The notes below the pieces were generated by a model. The model was given only the letters and a program-made list of their open reading frames with translations. It ran no database searches and had not been told where the DNA came from. This document shows positions 45,019 through 54,242 of a DNA stretch of 64,000 bases, in pieces; the stretch's first letter is position 1; each line of letters opens with the position of its first letter. Position numbers and translations under genes: made by a program. Source of the stretch: Arthrobacter sp. C2 (GTDB lineage Bacteria > Actinomycetota > Actinomycetes > Actinomycetales > Micrococcaceae); assembly GCA_024207135.1 (NCBI GenBank), contig CP042428.1, forward strand, positions 1 through 64,000. Reading direction: 5' to 3'.

Positions 45019-45045
45019 CTTTGCAGTCAAGAGGTTAACGCAAAG
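45019..45045. promoter_or_regulatory. inverted repeat upstream of the ROK gene
   Basis: CTTTGC (45019-45024) and GCAAAG (45040-45045) flank an AT-rich 15-base spacer containing GTTAAC. The spot lies about 25 bases before the ROK start and is a possible autoregulatory site. The rest of the gap up to 45265 shows no gene. Confidence 0.35.
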
Positions 45046-45265
45046 AAGTCAATTCATTCTTATCTCTTGAATGCAAGTTCCGGGCTCCCCACGACCGTGG
45101 CCCGCGGGTGTGCGGCAGGTGAGTGGTGCCGGCGTGGCCGGCATCGCGTGGCCGCGGGGAGCCGGCCTGCGGGCGGCCAAGAATCCGCCCGGCGGTGGAA
45201 TGTAGGCAAGGATGTCCCTAGGGCATTAGCTGGATGGCCTGCAGACACCACGAGGAGCATGGAAC

Positions 45266-45739
45266 ATGACGAATCCGGACCTTGACCATTGGCCGCCCGG
45301 CGACGGAAAGTATCGCCGCTTGGAGGCTCGGTCGGTCATTGGAACCGGGGATGCGGTCTGGGAACGCGCCAGCGCGGAGGTGCTGCGCTGGGGAGTCAAG
45401 ACCGCAAGCGGCTTCGCGGTGAGCTCGGACGCTCCCGTCGGGCCGGGCGACCGGGTGGAGGTCACGGCGCGCCTTTTCGGGGTCCGCATCATCGAGCCGG
45501 TGGAAGTGGTGGCCGTCGTGGATGAGCCGGACCGGGTCGGATTTTCCTACCGCACCCTCCCCGGGCACCCGGTCAGTGGCGAGGAAGCCTTCGTGCTCCG
45601 CAGGCACGGCGACGAAGTGCGCCTCACCGTGCGATCCCTCACGCGTGCTGCACCGCAGCAGCCCTGGCGGGCGCTGTTCCCCTTGCTCCTGATCGTGCAG
45701 CGAATTGTTCGCCGGAGGTATCTTCGCGCATTGCGTTAG
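45266..45739 (+). CDS. DUF1990 family protein
   Basis: The 157-residue protein fits the DUF1990 (UPF0548) family: RRLEARSVIGTGDAVWERAS, a central VKTASGFAVSS, then VEVVAVVDEPDRVGFSYRTL, PGHPVSGEEAF and a C-terminal amphipathic segment rich in Arg. Function is unknown. GAGGAG precedes the ATG. The neighbours (ROK regulator, quinone oxidoreductase) give no clue. Confidence 0.8.
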   Translation: MTNPDLDHWPPGDGKYRRLEARSVIGTGDAVWERASAEVLRWGVKTASGFAVSSDAPVGPGDRVEVTARLFGVRIIEPVEVVAVVDEPDRVGFSYRTLPGHPVSGEEAFVLRRHGDEVRLTVRSLTRAAPQQPWRALFPLLLIVQRIVRRRYLRALR

Positions 45740-45913
45740 CCGCCATCGACTCCGGCCCACCCCTGCTCGTTGAGCGGGCTTGGCCAGGACCCCGCTCGGG
45801 CTGGAGTGCCCGGAGGCACGCGGCGGCAGTGAAGACGGCGTGTGCGACGCGGCTGACCCGGCGTCCTCGATCGTGCCTGCCCCACCGGGAGTCTGGCATC
45901 TCGGCCGGGCGCG

Positions 45914-45958
45914 GCGCGGGCCGCCCCTCGGAAGCAAGGCTCCGGAGGGGCAGCCCGC
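45914..45958. terminator. GC-rich hairpin between DUF1990 and quinone oxidoreductase genes
   Basis: CGCGGGC (45914-45920) and GCCCCTC (45922-45928) pair with GAGGGGC (45944-45950) and GCCCGCG (45952-45958), giving 14 paired bases with one mismatch. It lies 26 bases beyond the oxidoreductase stop and between convergent genes. No T-run is present. Confidence 0.6.
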
Positions 45959-45984
45959 GACGTGCGCCAAGGACCTGGTCGCGG

Positions 45985-46953
45985 CTACGGAAGCAAGATG
46001 ACCTTGCCTGTGGTCGCGCGGGATTCTAGGGCCGCGTGCGCGGCCCCGGCCTCGGCCAGCGGGAAGCGGGCACCGATCCTGACATCGAGCTTGCCGTCCG
46101 CCACCAGGCCAAAGATCTCGCTCGAGCGCCAGCGGCGCTCCTCGGCATCCAGCAGGAAGTCGGCGATCTTGGGCCGGGTCACGGTGAGCGAACCGTGCGC
46201 ATTCAGGCGTTGCAGGTCGAAGGGCGGGACCTGGCCCGAGGCGCCGCCGAAGAGCACCAGGGTGCCGCGGACCTTCAGGGATTCGAGGGAGCCGTCGAAG
46301 GTGTCCTTGCCGATGCCGTCATACACGACATCCACGCCGCGGCCACCGGTGATTTCGCGGACGCGCGCCGGGACCTCGTCATAGCCCAGGACGTGGTCGG
46401 CGCCGGCGCCGCGCGCCAGTTCCGCCTTTTCCGGGGTCGAGGTGGTGGTGATGACAGTGGCCCCGCGCAGCTTGAGCAGCTGGATCAGCAGCAGGCCCAC
46501 CCCGCCGGCCCCGGCGTAGGTCAGCACGGTGTCGCCGGGCTGCACGTTGTAGCTGGAATTGACGAGGTAGTGGGCGGTGATGCCCTGCAGCGGCAGTGCG
46601 CCGGCGACATCCAGCGCGACGCTCGCGGGAACCGGCAATGCCTTCTCGGCGTCCAGCAGCGTGTAGTTTGCGTACGCCTTGGAACCCTCCGTGGTGGCCA
46701 CCCGGTCGCCAACGGCAAAGCCGGTGACCCCGTCCCCGATGGCCTCGACGGTGCCAGCGTATTCGCTGCCCGGGGTGAAGGGGTAGCTGACCTTGTAGAC
46801 GCCCGAGCGCTGGTAGGTTTCGATGAAGTTGACCCCGACGGCGGCGACCTTCACCAGCACCTGCCCGGCACGCGGAGAGGGGGTTTCCGAGGAAACATAG
46901 TCGAAAACTTCGGGCCCGCCGGCCTCGCGGGCAATAATTGCATGGGGACTCAC
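45985..46953 (-). CDS. NADPH:quinone oxidoreductase, zinc-free MDR family
   Basis: The 322-residue protein is a QOR-type medium-chain dehydrogenase: GVNFIETYQRSGVY, GSEYAGTVEAIGDGV and the nucleotide-binding AGAGGVGLLLIQLLKLRG are characteristic, and the zinc-ligand cysteines of alcohol dehydrogenases are absent. It reduces quinones or similar carbonyls with NADPH. The GTG at 46953 is preceded by AAGGAG at seven bases and gives SPHAIIAREAGGPEV; the open frame continues upstream without support. It is divergent from argC. Confidence 0.9.
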   Translation of the reverse strand: MSPHAIIAREAGGPEVFDYVSSETPSPRAGQVLVKVAAVGVNFIETYQRSGVYKVSYPFTPGSEYAGTVEAIGDGVTGFAVGDRVATTEGSKAYANYTLLDAEKALPVPASVALDVAGALPLQGITAHYLVNSSYNVQPGDTVLTYAGAGGVGLLLIQLLKLRGATVITTTSTPEKAELARGAGADHVLGYDEVPARVREITGGRGVDVVYDGIGKDTFDGSLESLKVRGTLVLFGGASGQVPPFDLQRLNAHGSLTVTRPKIADFLLDAEERRWRSSEIFGLVADGKLDVRIGARFPLAEAGAAHAALESRATTGKVILLP

Positions 46954-47057
46954 GTGCGCAACTCCTTGGTTTGCTCTTGGATTTGTGACAACCATAGCGT
47001 TTGGCTTCGATTCCTCCGGGCACGGTGGAGGGGATGTTGCGTGATGAGACACCCCAG

Positions 47058-47100
47058 TGTGAATATTTATTAGTAATCGTGCATAAATGCGTAGTAGGGT
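47058..47100 (+). promoter_or_regulatory. argC promoter with two ARG-box-like operators
   Basis: TGTGAATATTTATTAG (47058-47073) and CGTGCATAAATGCGTA (47078-47093) resemble ArgR operator half-pairs and start 20 bases apart, about two helical turns. TAGGGT (47095-47100) follows and ends six bases before the argC ATG, so the transcript is probably leaderless. A bound ArgR hexamer would cover the -35 region. Confidence 0.7.
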
Positions 47101-47106
47101 TGGTTC

Positions 47107-48138
47107 ATGACGATTTCAGTAGCTGTATCCGGAGCCAGTGGGTATGCCGGCGGCGAGGTCTTGCGCTTGCTGTCCAATCACCCGGACGTGACCATCGGGG
47201 CCATCACCGCCCACTCGAACGCCGGACAGCGACTGGGCGAACTCGCCCCGCACCTGCATTCCCTGGCGGACCGCATCCTGGTGGAAACCACCGTCGAGCA
47301 GCTGAGCGGACACGACGTCGTATTCCTGGCCCTGCCGCACGGTCACAGCGCCGAAATCGCCTCCCGGCTCCCGGCCGAGACCCTGGTCATCGATGCCGGC
47401 GCGGACCACCGCCTCGAATCGCCCGAGGCCTGGGAAAAGTTCTACGGTTCGGCACACGCCGGAACCTGGCCCTACGGACTGCCCGAGCTGCCCGGCGCCC
47501 GGGAGCTGCTTGTCGGTGCCAAGCGCATCGCGGTGCCCGGCTGCTACCCGACCTCGGTCCAGCTGGCCCTGGTGCCAGGCTTCGCCGCGAACCTGCTCGA
47601 GCCCGACGACGTCGTGGTGGTCTCCGCCTCCGGAACCTCCGGTGCCGGCAAGAGCGCCAAGGTCAACCTCATCGGCTCCGAGGTCATGGGATCGATGAAC
47701 CCCTATGGCGTGGGCGGGTCCCACCGCCACACCCCGGAAATGGAACAGGGCCTGTCCAACGCGGCAGGGGTCCCGGTGACGGTCTCCTTCACCCCGACAC
47801 TCGCCCCGATGCCCCGCGGCATCCTCACCACCGCCACCGCCAAGGTCAAGCCCGGCGTGGACGAGGCAACGCTGCGCGCCGCCTGGACCGCGGCCTACGC
47901 CGACGAGCCTTTCGTGCACGTGCTGCCCGAGGGCCAATGGCCCGCGACCTCCTCGGTCATGGGCTCGAACCACGCCCAGATCCAGCTGGCGTTCGACCCG
48001 CACGCGGGCCGTGTCATCGTCTCGGCCGTCATCGACAACCTGACCAAGGGCACCGCCGGCGGCGCCGTCCAATCCATGAACATCGCCCTGGGCCTGAACG
48101 AAACCGCCGGCCTGGCACTTGAAGGAGTAGCACCGTGA
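47107..48138 (+). CDS. argC: N-acetyl-gamma-glutamyl-phosphate reductase
   Basis: ArgC reduces N-acetylglutamyl phosphate to the semialdehyde with NADPH. The 343-residue protein has the Rossmann start [20 protein letters not shown] and the active-site loop [13 protein letters not shown] with the catalytic Cys. It heads argCJBDFR, and its stop overlaps the GTG of argJ. Confidence 0.97.
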   Translation: MTISVAVSGASGYAGGEVLRLLSNHPDVTIGAITAHSNAGQRLGELAPHLHSLADRILVETTVEQLSGHDVVFLALPHGHSAEIASRLPAETLVIDAGADHRLESPEAWEKFYGSAHAGTWPYGLPELPGARELLVGAKRIAVPGCYPTSVQLALVPGFAANLLEPDDVVVVSASGTSGAGKSAKVNLIGSEVMGSMNPYGVGGSHRHTPEMEQGLSNAAGVPVTVSFTPTLAPMPRGILTTATAKVKPGVDEATLRAAWTAAYADEPFVHVLPEGQWPATSSVMGSNHAQIQLAFDPHAGRVIVSAVIDNLTKGTAGGAVQSMNIALGLNETAGLALEGVAP

Positions 48139-49313
48139 GCACCGCACCCATGGGAATCACCACCCCGGTAGGCTTCGACGCCTCGGGCATCACCGCCGGA
48201 CTCAAGGCCTCCGGAAACCCGGACCTGGCCCTGGTGCGCAACAACGGCCCGCGCTTCGACGCCGCGGCAGTGTTCACCTCCAACCGCGTGGCCGCCGCCC
48301 CGGTGCACTGGTCACGCCAGGTCATCACCGATGGACGCGCGGACGCCGTGGTGCTGAACTCCGGCGGCGCCAACGCCTGCACCGGCCCCGAGGGCTTCGC
48401 CAACACCCACGCCACCGCCGAGCACGTCGCCGCGGTGCTGGGCGTTTCCAGCGGGGACGTTTTGGTGTGCTCCACCGGGCTGATCGGCGAGCAGCTGCCG
48501 ATGGACAAGATCATCCCCGGCGTCGACGCCGCGGCCGCCGCCCTGGGCACCGGCAACGAGTTCGACGGGGGAGCGGCGGCCGCCACCGCCATCATGACCA
48601 CCGACACCGTGTCCAAGCAGGCCGGGTTCGCCGGCACCGGCTACTCGATCGGCGCCATGGCCAAGGGCGCGGGCATGCTCGCCCCCGGACTGGCCACCAT
48701 GCTCGTGGTCATCACCACCGACGCCGTGCTGGAGGCGGCCCAGCTGGATGCCGCACTGCGCCAGGCCACCCGCGTGAGCTTCGACCGGGCCGACTCGGAT
48801 GGCTGCATGTCCACCAACGACACCGTCATCTTGATGTCTTCCGGTGCCTCGGGCACCGTCCCGGACCTTGCGGAGTTCTCCGCCGGGCTTGCCGCAACCT
48901 GCGTGGAGCTGGCCAAGGCGCTGATCTCCGACGCCGAGGGCGCGGCCCACGAGATCACCATCCGCACCTTCAACGCGGCCACCGAGGACGAAGCCGTTGA
49001 GGTCTCGCGCACCGTGGCCCGCTCCAACCTCTTCAAGACCGCGATCTTCGGCCAGGACCCCAACTGGGGACGGGTGCTCTCCGCGGTGGGAACCACCCAG
49101 GCGGCCTTCGAAGCCGACGAACTGAACGTGTCCATCAATGGCGTGCAGGTCTGCCGCAACGGCGGGGTGGGCGACGACAGGAACCTGGTGGACCTCACCG
49201 GCCGCCAGGTGCTGGTGGAAATCGACCTGAACGCCGGCGCGGCCGAGGCCAGCCTGTGGACCAACGACCTGACCCACGACTACGTCCACGAGAACTCCGC
49301 CTACAGCAGCTAG
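48135..49313 (+). CDS. argJ: bifunctional ornithine acetyltransferase / N-acetylglutamate synthase
   Basis: ArgJ recycles the acetyl group from acetylornithine to glutamate and, in bifunctional forms, also uses acetyl-CoA. The 392-residue precursor cuts itself before the Thr in [15 protein letters not shown] to make alpha and beta chains. The GTG start overlaps the argC stop. No separate argA is seen in the window. Confidence 0.96.
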   Translation: MSTAPMGITTPVGFDASGITAGLKASGNPDLALVRNNGPRFDAAAVFTSNRVAAAPVHWSRQVITDGRADAVVLNSGGANACTGPEGFANTHATAEHVAAVLGVSSGDVLVCSTGLIGEQLPMDKIIPGVDAAAAALGTGNEFDGGAAAATAIMTTDTVSKQAGFAGTGYSIGAMAKGAGMLAPGLATMLVVITTDAVLEAAQLDAALRQATRVSFDRADSDGCMSTNDTVILMSSGASGTVPDLAEFSAGLAATCVELAKALISDAEGAAHEITIRTFNAATEDEAVEVSRTVARSNLFKTAIFGQDPNWGRVLSAVGTTQAAFEADELNVSINGVQVCRNGGVGDDRNLVDLTGRQVLVEIDLNAGAAEASLWTNDLTHDYVHENSAYSS

Positions 49314-49325
49314 ACGGCGCATTTC

Positions 49326-49372
49326 GCCCCTTGGCGGGTAACGGGGAAAGAACCCGTTGCCCGCCAAGGGGC
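49326..49372 (+). other. long hairpin between argJ and argB
   Basis: GCCCCTTGGCGGG (49326-49338) pairs perfectly with CCCGCCAAGGGGC (49360-49372), and ACGGG/CCCGT continues the stem inside. With 18 paired bases and no T-run it sits in the only long gap (103 bases) of the otherwise tightly packed arg operon. It may be a processing or partial termination site. Confidence 0.6.
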
Positions 49373-49416
49373 ACCACCATTCGACCCAAACGTCCCAGTG
49401 AGGATCACCCCAGAGC

Positions 49417-50337
49417 ATGTCCGAGAAAACACCCACGTCCATGGATGTGGCACAGCGCAAGGCCGAGGCCCTGATCGAGGCGCTTCCCTGGATCCAGCGT
49501 TTCGCCGGCACCACCATGGTGATCAAGTACGGCGGCAACGCCATGGTCAACGAGGAATTGCGCCGCGCCTTCGCCGAGGACATCGTCTTCCTGCGCCACG
49601 TGGGCATCAACCCCGTGGTCGTGCACGGGGGAGGCCCGCAGATCAATTCCATGCTCAGCCGCCTGGGCATCACCTCCGAATTCAAGGGCGGGCTGCGCGT
49701 CACCACCCCCGAAGCCATGGACGTGGTCCGCATGGTGCTCACCGGGCAGGTGCAGCGCGAACTGATCGGATTGATCAACTCGCACGGCCCCTACGCGGTG
49801 GGACTCTCCGGCGAGGACGGTGCCCTGTTGCGCGCCGTGCGCACCGGGACCTACATCGCCGGGCAGCACGTGGACCTCGGGCTCGTCGGCGAGGTCACGG
49901 GCGTCAAACCCGACCAGATCCTGGACCTGCTGGCCGCCGGCAAGATCCCGGTCGTCTCCACCGTGGCCCCGGAGGTCGACGAAAAGGACAACCCCACCGG
50001 GCAGGTGCTCAACGTCAACGCCGACACCGCCGCCGCGGCGCTGGCCAGCGCGCTGGGCGCCTCCAAGCTGGTGATCCTCACCGACGTCGAGGGGCTCTAC
50101 GCCGCCTGGCCGGACAGGTCGTCGCTGATCTCCTCGCTGGACACCGAGGCGCTGCGCGACCTGATGCCCTCGCTGGAATCGGGCATGATCCCCAAGATGG
50201 CAGCCTGCCTCAAGGCCGTGGACGAGGGCGTGGGCCAGGCCCACATCGTCGATGGCCGCCAACCGCACTCCATGCTGCTGGAGGTCTTCACCTCCGCCGG
50301 CGTCGGAACCCAAGTCATTCCCAAGGACAAGGCATGA
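49417..50337 (+). CDS. argB: acetylglutamate kinase
   Basis: ArgB phosphorylates N-acetylglutamate and is the arginine-inhibited step in many Actinobacteria. The 306-residue protein has the amino-acid-kinase signatures [20 protein letters not shown] and [11 protein letters not shown]. The N-terminal helix ([20 protein letters not shown]) is the kind that mediates hexamer formation and arginine inhibition. Its stop overlaps the argD ATG. Confidence 0.97.
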   Translation: MSEKTPTSMDVAQRKAEALIEALPWIQRFAGTTMVIKYGGNAMVNEELRRAFAEDIVFLRHVGINPVVVHGGGPQINSMLSRLGITSEFKGGLRVTTPEAMDVVRMVLTGQVQRELIGLINSHGPYAVGLSGEDGALLRAVRTGTYIAGQHVDLGLVGEVTGVKPDQILDLLAAGKIPVVSTVAPEVDEKDNPTGQVLNVNADTAAAALASALGASKLVILTDVEGLYAAWPDRSSLISSLDTEALRDLMPSLESGMIPKMAACLKAVDEGVGQAHIVDGRQPHSMLLEVFTSAGVGTQVIPKDKA

Positions 50338-51578
50338 ACGAGATCATTGAACAGGAAACCGGCGCCCTGAACGCCCTGGCCGGCAGCGAATTGCTGGCCC
50401 GCTACAACCACTCGCTGCTCGGTGTCTTCGGCACCCCGCAACGTGTGCTGGTCCGCGGGGCCGGCTGCCACGTGTGGGACGCGGACGGCAAGGAATACCT
50501 TGACCTGCTCTCCGGGATCGCGGTGAACGCCCTGGGCCACGCACACCCGCTGGTCACCTCGGTGATTTCCTCCCAGCTGGCCACGCTGGGACACATCTCC
50601 AATTTCTTCACCAGCCCCACCCAGATCGCCCTGGCCGAAAAACTGCTGGAAATCAGCCAGGCACCGGAAGGTTCCAAGGTCTTCTTCACCAACTCCGGCA
50701 CCGAGGCCAACGAGGCCGCCTTCAAGCTGGCCCGCCGCAACGCCGGCACCCCGCAGGCTCCTCGGACCAAGATCATTGCCCTGGAACAGGCCTTCCACGG
50801 CCGGACCATGGGCGCGCTCGCACTGACCTGGAAGCAGGCCTACCGCGAACCGTTCGAACCGCTGCCCGGCGGCGTGGAATGGATCCCGGCCGGCGACATC
50901 GAGGCGCTGCGCGCCGCGGTGGACGAGAACACCGCCGCGGTGTTCATCGAGCCCATCCAGGGCGAAGCCGGTGTCATCGAATTCGCCCCCGGCTACCTGC
51001 AAGCGGCACGGACGATCACCGCGGAGGCCGGCGCGCTGCTGGTCTTCGACGAGGTCCAGACCGGCATCGGCCGCACCGGTGAATGGTTCGCCTCCGCCGG
51101 GGTCACCCCCGATGCGATGACCCTGGCCAAGGGCCTGGGCGGCGGATTCCCCATCGGTGCCATGATCGTCTTCGGCACGCAGGCCACCGGCCTGCTGACC
51201 CCCGGACAGCACGGCACCACCTTCGGCGGAAACCCCGTGGCCACCGCCGCGGCCCTGGCGACCCTGCACGTCATCGAAACCCAGGGCCTGCTGGCCCAGG
51301 TGACGTCCGTGGGGGAGCAGCTGCGGACCAAGTTTGCGGCCCTCGACTTCGTCACCGCCGTCCGCGGCCGGGGCCTGCTCATCGGGCTGGACCTGGACGC
51401 GGCGGTCGCACCGGCCGTGGTGTCCGCGGCACTGGATGCCGGGTTCATCGTCAACGCCCCGGGCCCCCACACGCTGCGCCTGGCACCCCCGCTGATCATC
51501 ACCACCGAGCAACTCGACACGTTCGTTGCGGCACTGCCGGCGCTTTACGCCGCCGCCGTTGCCGCCACCAAGGAATAG
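50334..51578 (+). CDS. argD: acetylornithine aminotransferase
   Basis: This class III PLP aminotransferase makes N-acetylornithine. The 414-residue protein has [30 protein letters not shown] and the PLP lysine in [17 protein letters not shown] overlaps the argB stop codon (ATGA). A succinyldiaminopimelate role, as for DapC, is possible for enzymes of this type. Confidence 0.96.
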   Translation: MNEIIEQETGALNALAGSELLARYNHSLLGVFGTPQRVLVRGAGCHVWDADGKEYLDLLSGIAVNALGHAHPLVTSVISSQLATLGHISNFFTSPTQIALAEKLLEISQAPEGSKVFFTNSGTEANEAAFKLARRNAGTPQAPRTKIIALEQAFHGRTMGALALTWKQAYREPFEPLPGGVEWIPAGDIEALRAAVDENTAAVFIEPIQGEAGVIEFAPGYLQAARTITAEAGALLVFDEVQTGIGRTGEWFASAGVTPDAMTLAKGLGGGFPIGAMIVFGTQATGLLTPGQHGTTFGGNPVATAAALATLHVIETQGLLAQVTSVGEQLRTKFAALDFVTAVRGRGLLIGLDLDAAVAPAVVSAALDAGFIVNAPGPHTLRLAPPLIITTEQLDTFVAALPALYAAAVAATKE

Positions 51579-51589
51579 GACCCGCGACC

Positions 51590-52558
51590 ATGACCAACAC
51601 CGTTCGCCATTTCCTGACCGACCTGGATCTGACCCAGGCCGAACAGGGCGAGGTCCTTGACCTTGCCGTGGCCATGAAAAAAGACAAATACGGATACAAG
51701 CCCTACGCCGGCCCGCAGACGGTGGCGGTCTTCTTCGACAAGACCTCCACCCGCACCCGAGTCTCCTTCGCCGCCGGCATCGCCGAGCTCGGCGGCTCCC
51801 CGCTGATCATCAACTCCGCCGAGTCCCAGCTGGGCCACAAGGAATCGATCTCCGATTCGGCCAAGGTCCTCGAGCGCATGGTCTCCACCATCGTGTGGCG
51901 CACCTACGCCCAGGCCGGCCTGGAGGAAATGGCCGAGAACTCTTCGGTCCCGGTCATCAACGCACTCTCCGACGACTACCACCCCTGCCAGCTTTTGGCC
52001 GACCTGCTCACAGTGCGCGAGCACAAGGGCACGCTGGCCGGGCTGTCCATGGCCTACCTGGGGGACTCGGCCAACAACATGGCCAACTCCTACCTGCTGG
52101 CCGGGGTCACCGCCGGCATGCACGTGCGCATTGCCGGTCCCGAGGGTTACCTGCCGGCCGCGGAGATCGTTGCCGCGGCCGAGGCCCGCGCCGCCGAAAC
52201 CGGCGGCTCGGTGCTGGTGACCACCGACGCCGCCGCTGCCCTGGCCGGCGCCGACGTGGTGGCCACCGACACCTGGGTCTCCATGGGCCAGGAAGACGAG
52301 AAGGCCCAGCGCATGGAGCTGTTCCGCGACTATGCCGTGGATTCGGCGGCCATGGCCCACGCGGACAAGGACGCCGTGGTGCTGCACTGCCTGCCTGCCT
52401 ACCGCGGCTACGAGATCTCCGCGGACGTCATTGACGGCCCGCAGTCGGTCGTCTTTGACGAGGCCGAGAACCGCGTACACGCACAGAAGGCCATCATGGC
52501 CTGGCTGCTGGCCAAGTCGGGCCTGGCAGAGGTTGCCGGAGTGGAAACCGGCCGATGA
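51590..52558 (+). CDS. argF: ornithine carbamoyltransferase, anabolic
   Basis: ArgF joins ornithine and carbamoyl phosphate to give citrulline. The 322-residue protein has the carbamoyl-phosphate motif STRTR (FFDKTSTRTRVSF), the ornithine-side DDYHPCQLLAD and HCLPAYRGYEI with the catalytic Cys. It lies 11 bases after argD, and its stop overlaps the argR ATG. Confidence 0.97.
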   Translation: MTNTVRHFLTDLDLTQAEQGEVLDLAVAMKKDKYGYKPYAGPQTVAVFFDKTSTRTRVSFAAGIAELGGSPLIINSAESQLGHKESISDSAKVLERMVSTIVWRTYAQAGLEEMAENSSVPVINALSDDYHPCQLLADLLTVREHKGTLAGLSMAYLGDSANNMANSYLLAGVTAGMHVRIAGPEGYLPAAEIVAAAEARAAETGGSVLVTTDAAAALAGADVVATDTWVSMGQEDEKAQRMELFRDYAVDSAAMAHADKDAVVLHCLPAYRGYEISADVIDGPQSVVFDEAENRVHAQKAIMAWLLAKSGLAEVAGVETGR

Positions 52559-53070
52559 GCACCCCCGCATCGTTCCAGCCAACAACGAAGATCGCCCGCC
52601 AGGCGCGGGTGAGCTCGATCCTGTCCACCCAAACCGTCCGTTCGCAGGCCGAACTGGTGGCCCTGTTGGCCGAGGACGGAATGGCCGTCACCCAGGCCAC
52701 GCTGTCCAGGGACCTGGTGGAACTTGGTGCGGTGCGGGTGCGCGGGGTCGACGGCGGGCTGGTCTATGCGGTGCGCCAGGAGGGCGGGGACCGCAGCCCG
52801 CAGGCAGGGGTCAGCCAGGAAATCCATGACGCCAAGCTCGCCAAGCAATGCGCCGAACTGCTGATCACCGCCGAGGCCTCGGGGAACATCGTGGTGCTGC
52901 GCACCCCGCCGGGGGCCGCAAACTTCCTGGCCCTGTCCATCGACCACTCCACCATGCCGCAGATCCTGGGGTGCATTGCCGGGGACGACACCGTCATGCT
53001 GGTGACCCGCGAGGTCGACGGCGGCGCCGAGGTTGCCGCCCGGTTCCTGGCACTGGCCGACCCGCAGTAG
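52555..53070 (+). CDS. argR: arginine repressor
   Basis: ArgR binds arginine, forms hexamers and represses arg genes at ARG boxes. The 171-residue protein has an N-terminal winged HTH (ARVSSILSTQTVRSQAELVA, TQATLSRDLVELGAVRVRG) and a C-terminal arginine-binding domain (VLRTPPGAANFLALSID, LGCIAGDDTVMLVTR). It is translationally coupled to argF. Candidate targets are the paired boxes upstream of argC and argH. Confidence 0.96.
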   Translation: MSTPASFQPTTKIARQARVSSILSTQTVRSQAELVALLAEDGMAVTQATLSRDLVELGAVRVRGVDGGLVYAVRQEGGDRSPQAGVSQEIHDAKLAKQCAELLITAEASGNIVVLRTPPGAANFLALSIDHSTMPQILGCIAGDDTVMLVTREVDGGAEVAARFLALADPQ

Positions 53071-53105
53071 CAGGCACACCGGATTCCGGGCCCCGGGAGG
53101 CAAGC

Positions 53106-53282
53106 ATGGAACCACGCAAGAGAGCCGCGGTGCTCGGATCGATCCTGCTTGCCCTGGTGCTGCTGGTGATCCTGGCCGGCATCGTCATCGGGACCACGGG
53201 CATCCTGGCTTCAGGGGCCGTCGGCCCGGATCCTTCCGGTGCAGTGCGGGCCGTCGAACCCATGGCGGCTACCGGCGCGTAG
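53106..53282 (+). CDS. 58-residue single-helix membrane protein
   Basis: The product starts MEPRKRAAVLGSILLALVLL, has one membrane helix at about 8-30 and a short outside tail with PDPSGAVRAVEP. GGGAGG stands five bases before the ATG and the gene starts 35 bases after argR, so it is probably the last gene of the arg transcript. I do not recognise a family. Confidence 0.55.
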   Translation: MEPRKRAAVLGSILLALVLLVILAGIVIGTTGILASGAVGPDPSGAVRAVEPMAATGA

Positions 53283-53334
53283 GCCCTTGTGCAACGAAAG
53301 CCCTTGTGCAACCATGTTGTTGCACAAGGGCTTT
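53283..53334 (+). terminator. hairpin with a duplicated left arm
   Basis: AAAGCCCTTGTGCAAC (53297-53312) pairs perfectly with GTTGCACAAGGGCTTT (53319-53334). The sequence GCCCTTGTGCAAC occurs a second time just upstream (53283-53295), so two alternative hairpins share one right arm. The next gene begins only 19 bases later and has no visible promoter, so this may be a partial terminator or a switch. Confidence 0.65.
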
Positions 53335-53353
53335 GCGTCTCGAGGGGAAACAC

Positions 53354-53794
53354 ATGGACACCGAACGACAGGATGCCATCGAGGCAACCATCGACATCAC
53401 CGCCACCGCGGAAGCCGTCTGGAAGCTGGTCAGCGAGCCTGGCTGGTTCATCAATGGCGGGGCCATCACGCCACACCGCATTGAAACCAACGGCGCCTTC
53501 TCCACCGTCCATGACGCCATCTACGGCCAGTTCGAATTCGAGACGATCGCCCTCGAGGCACCGGGCTACGCGGCCTTCCGTTCGCTGGGAGGCGACGCAT
53601 GGGACGATCCGGTTCCCAATACGCTCATTGAGTTCTGGGTCGAAACCACCAACTCCGGTGCGGTCAGGCTGCGGGTCATGGAAAGTGGCTTCGCCGCCTT
53701 CGACCAGGACGAACATGCCCGCGTCATCAGCGCCAACACCCGGGGGTGGACTGCCGAGATGCTCGCGGCGCAGCGTTATTTGAGCGACAAATGA
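53354..53794 (+). CDS. SRPBCC/AHSA1 domain protein
   Basis: The 146-residue protein has the START-like AHSA1 fold: ATIDITATAEAVWKLVSEPG at the start and TRGWTAEMLAAQRYLSDK at the end, framing a hydrophobic ligand cavity. Its gene overlaps an ArsR regulator, a very common pairing in which the regulator controls the SRPBCC gene. The ligand is unknown. GAGGGGAA precedes the ATG. Confidence 0.82.
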   Translation: MDTERQDAIEATIDITATAEAVWKLVSEPGWFINGGAITPHRIETNGAFSTVHDAIYGQFEFETIALEAPGYAAFRSLGGDAWDDPVPNTLIEFWVETTNSGAVRLRVMESGFAAFDQDEHARVISANTRGWTAEMLAAQRYLSDK

Positions 53795-54105
53795 CGGGGC
53801 GGCCGGGCACCGAAGCGACTCAGCTGATCTTTGCGGCGTTGTCGGACGAGACCCGGCGGCAGGTGCTTGCGCTACTAGGAGATAAGGCGGCCAGTGCGTC
53901 TCGATTGAGTGCGCCGTTGGGGATCAGCAGGCAGGCCGTGGCCAAGCACCTGAGGATCCTCGTGGAGGCCGGCCTGTCCCGCAGGCGCAGGGAAGGCCGG
54001 GAGATTGTCTTCGAGCTGGTCGTGGACGGGCTCGGGCCGGCGATCGGCTACATCAAGGCCCTGGGTGCCGGGGGAGCGGACGCAAACAGCAGCGATTCCC
54101 GGTAG
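53791..54105 (+). CDS. ArsR family transcriptional regulator
   Basis: The 104-residue winged-helix protein has LIFAALSDETRRQVLALLGD and LSAPLGISRQAVAKHLRILV, with a wing RRRREGREIVFEL. It lacks the paired cysteines of metal sensors, so it belongs to the SRPBCC-linked group. Its ATG overlaps the SRPBCC stop. Confidence 0.85.
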   Translation: MTGRPGTEATQLIFAALSDETRRQVLALLGDKAASASRLSAPLGISRQAVAKHLRILVEAGLSRRRREGREIVFELVVDGLGPAIGYIKALGAGGADANSSDSR

Positions 54106-54167
54106 GGCCCGGTTTCGGAATGGGTGCAGGCGCGCAAATGGGGAAGGCGTGCGACACCCGGGAAATG

Positions 54168-54206
54168 CCCGGGGGCTGCCCGCGCGATGCGCGGGCAGCC
54201 CCCGGG
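54168..54206. terminator. 18-bp GC hairpin between convergent genes
   Basis: Bases 54168-54185 and 54189-54206 are perfect reverse complements around a GAT loop. The element lies between the ArsR gene and the convergent macro-domain gene and could stop both transcripts, although no T-run follows. Confidence 0.7.
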
Positions 54207-54242
54207 GAGCCTTGCTTTGCCGGCGGGTGGGCCGGGCGTGCA

